Shown: one piece after another, positions 23,053 through 29,596 of the stretch
Layout: each line of letters starts with the position of its first letter
Position numbering within the stretch: position 1 is the stretch's first letter
Assembly: GCA_031272085.1 (NCBI GenBank)
Contig: JAISUN010000106.1
Span: forward strand, 1-33,659
Length of the DNA stretch: 33,659 nt
DNA from: Dysgonamonadaceae bacterium
GTDB lineage: Bacteria > Bacteroidota > Bacteroidia > Bacteroidales > Azobacteroidaceae
Direction of reading: 5' to 3'
The notes under the pieces: model-generated
What the model was told of the DNA's origin: nothing
Seen by the model: the letters and a program-made list of their open reading frames with translations, nothing else
Database searches by the model: none
Made by a program: the position numbers and the translations under genes

Positions 23053-24276
23053 ATGGGAAAAATTATTTATTTGGTAATTACATTCATCGCTTTGAATGTA
23101 TTTTACACTGCTGACAGTCAAGTGACCATCGGCTCCATGGATTTGCCGAAAGCGACGCTTGACGTAAAGGGCAAAGCAGGCGACGCTACGGTTGCCGACG
23201 GGGTTATTCCGCCGAGGCTGACCGGCGACCAGTTGAAAGCCAAAGACGACGTCTATACCGACGACCACAAGGGCGTAATAGTTTATGTAACCGAGCCTGT
23301 AACTGCTGCCGGCAGCAAGACTGCGAATGTTACCTCGGCCGGGTTTTATTATTACGACGGCGCAGTCTGGCAGGCGCTGAAAGGCTTGAGCGGAGGCGGC
23401 GGGACAACCGTATCTTACGCAGCCGACGAGTACTCGCTGACGCTTTCAGGAACCACGTTTGCGATTAAAGAAAGTGGCGTCGCTTCCGAAAAAATTGCCG
23501 GAAACGCTGTTACAAGCGCAAAAATTGCTGATAATGCGGTAATTACGGCCAAAATCGCTGATAAAGCAGTAACCACCGCCAAATTAGATACGCTTTCAGT
23601 AACGACAGGCAAGATTGCCGATAATGCGGTAACAGTCGCCCAATTGCCTGCGGGCGCGGCCAACGACAAATTCCTGCGGGGCGACGGGACTTGGCAGGCC
23701 GCAACGACCTATTCGGCCGACGAATCGACGCTGACGCTTTCCGGAACAACGTTTTCAATAAAGGCAAGCGGCGTCGGCACAGACAAAATTGCTGATAATG
23801 CGGTAACAACGGCCAAAATCGCTGATAAATCAGTAACAACCGCCAAATTAGACACGCTTTCGGTTACGACGGCAAAAATTGCCGACAATGCGGTAACAGT
23901 CGCCCAATTGCCTGCGGGAGCGGCCAACGACAAATTCCTGCGGGGCGACGGAACTTGGCAAACCATCTCGACAAGCAGTTCCCCGACAGCCTTGAATATC
24001 AGCGAAAACGAAATCACAGACGATTATTACGCCCAACCGACGGACGATATTCTGCTGTTCAACTACACCGAAGCGGGCAAGACCGTTTACCTTCCCACAA
24101 CCGGCGTACAGGTTGGAAAAATTATTTATTACTCGAACAAGGGAACCAAAAACACTTACATCTCGCCTGCAATCAGGTGCCAGTCGCATCAAACGATGAA
24201 TGCGGGCGAAACAGGAATGTTTATGTACCTTGGCGGAACCGGCGACGGCTCGTGGGATATAATTTCAGGTTATTAA
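23053..24276 (+). CDS. Secreted fibre-like protein with decapeptide repeats
   Basis: The start is set at ATG 23053 because MGKIIYLVITFIALNVFYTADSQ is a good signal peptide; an ATG at 23011 would add 14 residues before it. The 407-residue product has an N-terminal domain (VTIGSMDLPKATLDVKG...), then two long repeats (residues about 123-215 and 221-303). Each starts ADE-x-x-LTLSGTTF and ends FLRGDGTWQ. Inside are runs of ten-residue units such as KIADNAVTTA: five in the first run, four in the second. FLRGDGTWQ and KIADNAVT units occur in phage tail fibres and structural fibres. The C-terminal 100 residues are non-repetitive. No T9SS sorting domain, lipobox or barrel is visible. It is 17 nt before the first FISUMP gene. 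Function unknown; a surface fibre or adhesin is an inference. Confidence 0.8.
   Translation: MGKIIYLVITFIALNVFYTADSQVTIGSMDLPKATLDVKGKAGDATVADGVIPPRLTGDQLKAKDDVYTDDHKGVIVYVTEPVTAAGSKTANVTSAGFYYYDGAVWQALKGLSGGGGTTVSYAADEYSLTLSGTTFAIKESGVASEKIAGNAVTSAKIADNAVITAKIADKAVTTAKLDTLSVTTGKIADNAVTVAQLPAGAANDKFLRGDGTWQAATTYSADESTLTLSGTTFSIKASGVGTDKIADNAVTTAKIADKSVTTAKLDTLSVTTAKIADNAVTVAQLPAGAANDKFLRGDGTWQTISTSSSPTALNISENEITDDYYAQPTDDILLFNYTEAGKTVYLPTTGVQVGKIIYYSNKGTKNTYISPAIRCQSHQTMNAGETGMFMYLGGTGDGSWDIISGY
23419..23961 (+). repeat. Two long in-frame repeats built of 30-bp units
   Basis: Copy 1 is 23419-23697 and copy 2 is 23713-23961. The decapeptide-coding runs are 23491-23640 (five 30-bp units) and 23785-23904 (four units). 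The stretch encoding VAQLPAGAANDKFLRGDG is nearly identical at the DNA level in both copies. The two copies differ in length mainly by one decapeptide unit, as expected from slippage or unequal recombination. Confidence 0.85.
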
Positions 24277-24293
24277 AAATACTATATTAGAAT

Positions 24294-25694
24294 ATGAAAA
24301 CATCAATCAAAATTTTAGCAACCGCCTTAACCTCAATCGCTTTTGCTTCGCAAGCCCAGATAAAAATTGCCGAAAACACCGCAAACAGCGCGGCAATGGG
24401 CAGTTCGGCATTTATCGACGCTTCGTCGAATCCGGCCTACAACAATTCTCCAAACGTGGGGAAAGGGCTTCTCTATCCCCGCGTTGACCTGACTACATTC
24501 ACTTCTTTCGGAGGGCAGCCGAAAGGAATACCAACATCTTATCCCACTTATTACGACGGTTTTGTTGTTTACAACACCGCCGAATCGGGCGTTGCCGGAA
24601 TAGGCGGAACCGAAGGAAGCCTCATCCGCGGATTCTGGTATTACGAAAACACTTCTTCCGCTATCGACGGCGGAACTTGGAAACCGCTCGGCTGCAACTG
24701 CGAAGCGGACAATTCCGAACCTGCGGCTCCGCCCGTCCCGACGCTGACGTATTCCAACGGCGACCCGGTGCTGTTTCCGTCCGGAACAAATTCGCTCAAT
24801 CCGAATGCCGCTCCTGTAACAGTAACAGCATCAGCCGATGGCGCAGTCGAATACGAATGGGACGCAATTACTCCGGCTTCCGACAACAGCCCTGCCGATG
24901 GATTAAGTCTTTCAGGTTCAGGCGAAAGCGTTACATTGACCGGCTCAAAATACGGGATTTACAATCTGAAAGTCCGCGCAAAAACGGCCGACGGAAGATG
25001 GTCGGAATGGAAATCCGAAACCGTTTCGGTAGGTTGCGGAGCCAGAGTTTCAGCCTCGGAATGGCTGGCTTTTATGTGCTATAATGTTGGAGCAGAGCCT
25101 GATATGACCTTTGCCGAACAGCGGGCATGGCCAAGCAGCGGCAATTTAGATATGAAAGTTTACGGCGGGCTTTATCAGTGGGGACGGCAGACCGACGGCC
25201 ACGAACAGCGCAACAGCGGCACAGTTTCGACATTAGCCGATAATCCTGTGCCAAATCATCCGTACTTTATCCTGATTCAAACAAGCGATTACGACTGGTT
25301 GAGCAGCAAAGACGCAACTCAACGCTGGGGCGACGGTTCCGACAGCGCAAATCCGCCAAAAGGCGCAAACGACCCCTGTCCCGAAGGCTGGAAAATCCCA
25401 TCGCAGGCGCAGTGGTTAGCAGTTACAAACAGCGCGTATAATCCGCTTATTACGTGGTGGAGCGGGCCTACAAACGGCAAATCGGTCGGCCGGCACCTGT
25501 TCATTCCGGCCGGAGGATTGCGCGAAGTAACATCCGGAAACCTTTACAGCGTAGGCGATTACTGCTATTTATGGACAAGCGTAGCAAAAAACGACCTCGC
25601 CTTATCAATGTCTTACAGCGCAACCGGCCAAAACTGGTCAAGTTACGGCGAATACCGCGCCTGGGGCTTTTCTGTCCGTTGCGTAATGGAATAA
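24294..25694 (+). CDS. FISUMP-domain secreted protein, paralog 1
   Basis: The 466-residue protein has a signal peptide (MKTSIKILATALTSIAFASQAQ). A conserved N-terminal block follows (IKIAENTANSAAMGSSAFIDASS... up to about residue 132). Then comes an Ig/fibronectin-like segment (PVTVTASADGAVEYEWDAI ... YNLKVRAKTADGRWSEWKSETVSV) and the FISUMP domain (WLAFMCYNVGAEPD, YQWGRQTDGHE, NDPCPEGWKIPSQAQWLAV, HLFIPAGG, WGFSVRCVME). It is probably exported to the periplasm or surface. No sorting domain or lipobox is seen. It is 5 nt from paralog 2 and 17 nt from the fibre-like gene, so the three form one operon. Function is unknown. Confidence 0.9.
   Translation: MKTSIKILATALTSIAFASQAQIKIAENTANSAAMGSSAFIDASSNPAYNNSPNVGKGLLYPRVDLTTFTSFGGQPKGIPTSYPTYYDGFVVYNTAESGVAGIGGTEGSLIRGFWYYENTSSAIDGGTWKPLGCNCEADNSEPAAPPVPTLTYSNGDPVLFPSGTNSLNPNAAPVTVTASADGAVEYEWDAITPASDNSPADGLSLSGSGESVTLTGSKYGIYNLKVRAKTADGRWSEWKSETVSVGCGARVSASEWLAFMCYNVGAEPDMTFAEQRAWPSSGNLDMKVYGGLYQWGRQTDGHEQRNSGTVSTLADNPVPNHPYFILIQTSDYDWLSSKDATQRWGDGSDSANPPKGANDPCPEGWKIPSQAQWLAVTNSAYNPLITWWSGPTNGKSVGRHLFIPAGGLREVTSGNLYSVGDYCYLWTSVAKNDLALSMSYSATGQNWSSYGEYRAWGFSVRCVME
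24354..24690 (+). repeat. Duplicated block, copy 1 (FISUMP N-terminal region)
   Basis: This block aligns without indels to 25763-26099 (constant offset of 1409 bp) and is almost identical over long stretches, including many third codon positions. It encodes the mature N-terminal region of paralog 1. Confidence 0.85.
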
Positions 25695-25699
25695 AAATT

Positions 25700-27139
25700 A
25701 TGAAAAATTTATTGAAATACGCCGCGATACAGGCATTCCTCTTCGCTGCTCTGGCTTCTACCGCCCAGATAAAAATTGCCGAGAACACCGCAAACAGCGC
25801 GGCAATGGGCAGTTCGGCCTTTATCGACGCTTCGTCGAATCCGGCGTACAACAATTCGGAAAACGTCGGGAAAGGGCTTCTCTATCCGCGGGTTGACCTC
25901 ACGACATTCACATCTTTCGGAGGGCAGCCGAAAGGAATACCAACATCTTATCCTACTTATTACGATGGATTTACGGTTTACAACACAGCCTCGTCGGGAG
26001 TTGCCGGAATAGGCTCGACCAAAGGAACGCTCACGCGCGGATTCTGGTATTACGACAATCCTACAACCTCAATCGACGGCGGAACGTGGAAACCGATGAG
26101 CGGAAAATGTAAATCGGACAACACAGGGGAAACTCCCGCCGCTCCCGCCCCGGCTGTTGATTATTCAAGCGGCGACTACGTCCTTTATCCGACATCGACC
26201 GACGCCGATAATCCGGCTCCAAATCCGGTAACGCTGACTGCATTTGCCGACGGCGCCCTCGAATACGAGTGGCTTCCGCCTGTTCCGGCAACGGACAACA
26301 GCCCCGCCGACGGGCTTTCGCTTTCCGCTTCGGGCGCAACAGCCGTGCTGACCGGCAGCCGCACAGGTTTTTATTACATAAAAGTAAGAGCCAAAATGTC
26401 TGCCGGCTATTCGGAATGGAAAATCGACAGCGTTTCGGTCGGTTGCGGCGTAAAAGCCTCTGCAACACGCTGGTTAGCCTTCCTTTGCTACAATCTGGGA
26501 GCAAATCCCGATATGAGCATTGCGGAACAAAAAGCGTGGCTCGCTGCGACAAATTCCCCTTGGGGAGCGGTTTCCGACGTAGCCGAAGATTCCACCGTTT
26601 ACGGAGTTACCTACCAGTGGGGACGGCCGACGGACGGCCACGAACTGCGCAACAGTCCGGTTACACAAACGCTTGCAACGAGTACTGTCCCGGGACACGG
26701 CAATTTCATCGAAAGCGATTACAGCCACAAAAACGACTGGCTTGACGGCAGCGGAGCCAACGACCGCTGGGGCGACGGAACCGAAGCCGAAAATCAAGCA
26801 AAAGCGGCTAACGACCCCTGTCCGGCAGGCTGGAAAGTGCCTTCGCAGGCGCAATGGCTCGCTGTCGCCGACAAATCGCTCAATCCGCAGAAATGGGCTG
26901 ATACCAACACGCCCGGACGGTATTTTGGCGGCAGCCTCTTCCTTCCCGCAGCCGGAATCCGCTATTGCGAGGGTACGCTTATGTATTACGACACGCCCGA
27001 AGGCCATTATTGGAGCAGCGTTGTTTCCGGAGATTATGCCGATTCGTTTTTCTTAAACAATCAAGCCGGAAATGCCAACGGCGGATGGGGCAGGCATATA
27101 GGCCTTTCGGTGCGATGCGTAATCGACGATGAAAATTAA
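25700..27139 (+). CDS. FISUMP-domain secreted protein, paralog 2
   Basis: The start is ATG 25700 (MKNLLKYAAIQAFLFAALASTAQ, signal peptide), giving 479 residues. The frame is open further upstream inside the preceding gene, but that part is not coding. The architecture equals paralog 1: N-terminal block almost identical to it, Ig-like segment (VTLTAFADGALEYEWLPPV ... YYIKVRAKMSAGYSEWK), then a diverged FISUMP domain (WLAFLCYNLGANPD, YQWGRPTDGHE, NDPCPAGWKVPSQAQWLAV, LFLPAAGIRY, IGLSVRCVIDDEN). Only 5 nt separate it from paralog 1. Its stop overlaps the convergent lipoprotein gene by 4 bp. Confidence 0.9.
   Translation: MKNLLKYAAIQAFLFAALASTAQIKIAENTANSAAMGSSAFIDASSNPAYNNSENVGKGLLYPRVDLTTFTSFGGQPKGIPTSYPTYYDGFTVYNTASSGVAGIGSTKGTLTRGFWYYDNPTTSIDGGTWKPMSGKCKSDNTGETPAAPAPAVDYSSGDYVLYPTSTDADNPAPNPVTLTAFADGALEYEWLPPVPATDNSPADGLSLSASGATAVLTGSRTGFYYIKVRAKMSAGYSEWKIDSVSVGCGVKASATRWLAFLCYNLGANPDMSIAEQKAWLAATNSPWGAVSDVAEDSTVYGVTYQWGRPTDGHELRNSPVTQTLATSTVPGHGNFIESDYSHKNDWLDGSGANDRWGDGTEAENQAKAANDPCPAGWKVPSQAQWLAVADKSLNPQKWADTNTPGRYFGGSLFLPAAGIRYCEGTLMYYDTPEGHYWSSVVSGDYADSFFLNNQAGNANGGWGRHIGLSVRCVIDDEN
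25763..26099 (+). repeat. Duplicated block, copy 2 (FISUMP N-terminal region)
   Basis: Partner of 24354-24690. The high identity of this part, compared with the diverged 3' halves of the two genes, suggests recent duplication with gene conversion, or strong constraint on this block. Confidence 0.85.
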
Positions 27140-27912
27140 TTAAACTGCCACTCGATAGGATTGCTCAAAAAATCGCGGTAAATATCGTTCCCATCTACGG
27201 TTCCGACCTTGTATTTCAGGTTGAACCGGATTTTAGCGCCCGCCGAAGTGCTGTGAAGAGCATTGTATTGCTCGACAAATTTGCTCATATCGAAAGCAAA
27301 AATATTCTTCGCGGCGCTTGCTGATGTGGACGTTTCATCCCGTTTTGCCCGGATGTAAAACGTCGGATATGCGCCCGCGTCCATCGTCGAAGGGTCTAAA
27401 ACCATTTCGTAGTCGTAAACGGCTGAACTTGTATGGCTAAATTCAAAGCAAAGCAGGTTGTCGAGGGTGCTTGTGTAAAGTTGCGCCTTGTCGATGTCGG
27501 CCGAATAAGAATCAATCATATAAGCGTCGAAATTTTTCTGGCCGGACGGAATGATAACGGCCTTATTTCCAATCTTTTGCGCCGATAAATCGAGGGCGCG
27601 GTAATACTTTTTCCCGTCGGGAAGCGTCGTGCTGTACTGTGCGTCGTCCATAACTACCCTGAAATAAGTCCATACAAGGTCGTTTTCGGCCAAAAGATTA
27701 TTTTCAACCGATTTTTCCGAAACCGAAAATTTATTTCCGTAAGGCGTACTTGCAGTGCGGAGTATGATGCTGTCGCCGACTGATTCCACAAAAGCCGGTT
27801 CGTCCCAAAACACGATAATCTGGGCGGCGTCTTCGTAATCGTCGCCGACACTGCATCCTGCCAAAACAAAGGAGCAGACCGCAATCAAAAAACAATAATA
27901 AAAACGTTTCAT
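27136..27912 (-). CDS. Lipoprotein, possibly NigD-like
   Basis: The start is placed at ATG 27912 (MKRFYYCFLIAVCSFVLAGC), giving 258 residues with a lipobox LAGC at Cys20; the open frame upstream to 27984 has no signal features. After the Cys comes SVGDDYED, an acidic stretch that in Bacteroides can mark export to the surface. The mature part is strand-rich (VWTYFRVVMDDAQYSTTL, YYRALDLSAQ, FYIRAKRDET, FDMSKFVEQY, ending NPIEWQFN), reminiscent of NigD-like lipoproteins, but I cannot confirm the family. It converges on the FISUMP operon with a 4-bp overlap. Function unknown. Confidence 0.78.
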   Translation of the reverse strand: MKRFYYCFLIAVCSFVLAGCSVGDDYEDAAQIIVFWDEPAFVESVGDSIILRTASTPYGNKFSVSEKSVENNLLAENDLVWTYFRVVMDDAQYSTTLPDGKKYYRALDLSAQKIGNKAVIIPSGQKNFDAYMIDSYSADIDKAQLYTSTLDNLLCFEFSHTSSAVYDYEMVLDPSTMDAGAYPTFYIRAKRDETSTSASAAKNIFAFDMSKFVEQYNALHSTSAGAKIRFNLKYKVGTVDGNDIYRDFLSNPIEWQFN

Positions 27913-28138
27913 TTTTCTGATTTTTAAAGTTGTACATAATCTTAAACATAAATTAAGATGATTTAGAATCCCGAAACGTTGCATAAAGTTTCCCGGTTTA
28001 ACAATTTTTAAGGAAAAAAGTTTCCCTTATGTTGCCAATATCCGGTTTCGGGGCGGTCCTCTGTCGTTTTTTACTGAAATTATTTTACCGCCGGATTAAA
28101 TATTTTTCCGATTTTATTGTAAAAAGAAAAAAAATTTC
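27913..28138. other. Intergenic region between divergent lipoprotein and yegP-like genes
   Basis: No further gene was recognised. A short inverted repeat, ATCTTAA (27939-27945) and TTAAGAT (27953-27959), lies upstream of the lipoprotein start. No clear TAnnTTTG box for the minus-strand gene is present. Confidence 0.4.
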
Positions 28139-28146
28139 TATTTTTG
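28139..28146 (+). promoter_or_regulatory. -7 box of the yegP-like/ypfJ-like operon
   Basis: TATTTTTG matches TAnnTTTG. A partial -33 (ATTG, 28116-28119) lies 19 bp upstream. The leader to ATG 28212 is about 60 nt. Confidence 0.55.
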
Positions 28147-28211
28147 CAGTTGGAAAAGAAGAGAGGATTATTTGAAAAAAATTCATTTATTAACTTAAAA
28201 ATATCAATACA

Positions 28212-28544
28212 ATGGGAAAGTTTGTGATTACAACTCAAAAAAACGGCGAATTCAGATTTAATCTGAAAGCAGGAAACGGACAAATCATTCTGGCAAGCGA
28301 GTCCTACACCGGAAAACCGGCCTGCCTGAACGGCATCGAATCGGTTAAGAAAAATGCTCCCTTAGACGCACGCTACGAGCAGAAAGTGTCCAAGAACGGG
28401 AAGCCGTATTTCAACCTGAAAGCCGCTAACGGCCAGATAATCGGCACGAGCGAACTTTACGAAAGCGAAGCCGCAATGAAAAACGGCATCGAATCGGTAA
28501 AAAAGAACGCTCCCGACGCAACGATTGACGACCAAACTGCTTAA
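28212..28544 (+). CDS. YegP family protein (two DUF1508 repeats)
   Basis: The 110-residue protein consists of two tandem DUF1508 repeats of about 50 residues: GKFVITTQKNGEFRFNLKAGNGQIILASESYTGKPACLNGIESVKKNAP, then ARYEQKVSKNGKPYFNLKAANGQIIGTSELYESEAAMKNGIESVKKNAP. The pattern F/Y-x-x-x-x-x-NGxxxFNLKAxNGQ-I-x-x-SExY and the closing GIESVKKNA are diagnostic. It is cytoplasmic and small, with unknown function, sometimes tied to stress. It lies 22 nt upstream of the zinc metallopeptidase gene. Confidence 0.95.
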   Translation: MGKFVITTQKNGEFRFNLKAGNGQIILASESYTGKPACLNGIESVKKNAPLDARYEQKVSKNGKPYFNLKAANGQIIGTSELYESEAAMKNGIESVKKNAPDATIDDQTA

Positions 28545-28566
28545 AATCAAATAAATACGCAATTTT

Positions 28567-29511
28567 ATGCAGTGGCGCGGAAGAAGACAAAGCACTAACG
28601 TAGAAGACCGTCGCGGTCAAAGCGGCGGCAGCGGGCTGGGCGGCGGCCTGCTCGGAGGCATTCTGGGCGGGCTGTCGGGAGGCTCCGGAGGCGGCAATAA
28701 AGCCGGCTGCGGAACCGGAGGCATCATCGGACTTATCATCATGGGGCTGATAGCGTGGAAACTCGGCATCGACCCTGCGCAATTTATCGGAATGGTCGGC
28801 GGTAGCGGCGACCTGACGTCCGTAATAACCAGCGGCAGCGACGAAAGCGGAGGAACCTACACCGCATCGGCCAAAGAACAGGAAATGTACGAATTTATGA
28901 CAACCGTCCTGGCCGAAACAGAAGACGTCTGGTCGGAAGTTTTCCGCGGAATAGGCAAAACCTACCGCAATCCAAAACTCGTCATTTACAACGGATACAC
29001 CACTTCGTCCTGCGGAGCGGCGCAAAGTTCGACAGGCCCATTCTATTGCCCCGAAGACGAAAAAATCTATCTCGACCTCTCGTTTTTCGACGAAATGGAA
29101 ACGCAGTTTAAAGCCGGGGGCGATTTTGCCTACGCCTACGTGCTGGCTCACGAAGTGGGTCATCACGTCCAAAAACTGCTCGGAACGCTCGAAACGGTCA
29201 ATAAAGTCCGGGCGCAGTCGAGCGAGAAAAAGTCCAACGAACTGTCGGTGCGCATCGAACTGCAAGCCGATTTCTACGCCGGAATATGGGCGTACCACAC
29301 AAAACAAATTCTTGACGCCGGCGACATCGATGAAGCCCTGAACGCCGCCGAAGCCGTCGGCGACGACCGCCTACAAAAACAGGCGCAAGGCTACGTCGTA
29401 CCCGATTCGTTTACTCACGGCACTTCGGCGCAGCGTCACGAATGGTTTTACAAGGGATACAACACCGGCGATATGACGCAGGGAAATACATTTCAGGCAA
29501 AAATTGAATAA
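28567..29511 (+). CDS. YpfJ-family neutral zinc metallopeptidase
   Basis: The 314-residue protein begins with the family signature MQWRGRRQSTNVEDRRG, followed by a glycine-rich linker (20-50) and a single membrane helix at about 52-66. The C-terminal domain carries HEVGHH at 195-200, the zinc and catalytic motif of zincins. CGAAQSSTGPFYCPEDEKIYLDLSFF and RIELQADFYAGIWAY (third zinc-ligand region) are also characteristic. It is probably anchored in the inner membrane with the protease domain in the periplasm. Substrates are unknown. It shares a transcript with the yegP-like gene. Confidence 0.94.
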   Translation: MQWRGRRQSTNVEDRRGQSGGSGLGGGLLGGILGGLSGGSGGGNKAGCGTGGIIGLIIMGLIAWKLGIDPAQFIGMVGGSGDLTSVITSGSDESGGTYTASAKEQEMYEFMTTVLAETEDVWSEVFRGIGKTYRNPKLVIYNGYTTSSCGAAQSSTGPFYCPEDEKIYLDLSFFDEMETQFKAGGDFAYAYVLAHEVGHHVQKLLGTLETVNKVRAQSSEKKSNELSVRIELQADFYAGIWAYHTKQILDAGDIDEALNAAEAVGDDRLQKQAQGYVVPDSFTHGTSAQRHEWFYKGYNTGDMTQGNTFQAKIE

Positions 29512-29561
29512 AAAATATGATAAAAATGCGTTCTGAAAGTCAAAGTTAGGCAAATAATTAC

Positions 29562-29569
29562 TACCTTTG
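29562..29569 (+). promoter_or_regulatory. -7 box upstream of the nagB-like fusion gene
   Basis: TACCTTTG lies 27 bp before ATG 29597. The surrounding 20 bp at 29552-29571 are identical to 33103-33122 upstream of pckA. No good -33 box was found. Confidence 0.55.
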
Positions 29570-29596
29570 CAACTCAAAATCAGAAACATTTTTATT

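Noticed and set aside
23491-23904. Possible CRISPR-like tandem repeats
   Set aside because: The units are contiguous 30-bp coding repeats with no unique spacers and keep an open reading frame.
23415-24017. Minus-strand frames with Ala/Leu/Ser repeats opposite the fibre-like gene
   Set aside because: They merely reflect the 30-bp repeats of the plus-strand gene read in antisense.
25454-25699. 82-residue upstream extension of FISUMP paralog 2
   Set aside because: It overlaps the end of paralog 1 in another frame, and a signal peptide begins exactly at ATG 25700.
28426-29307. 293-aa minus-strand frame over yegP-like and ypfJ-like genes
   Set aside because: It is an antisense shadow; both plus-strand genes have clear family motifs including HEVGHH.
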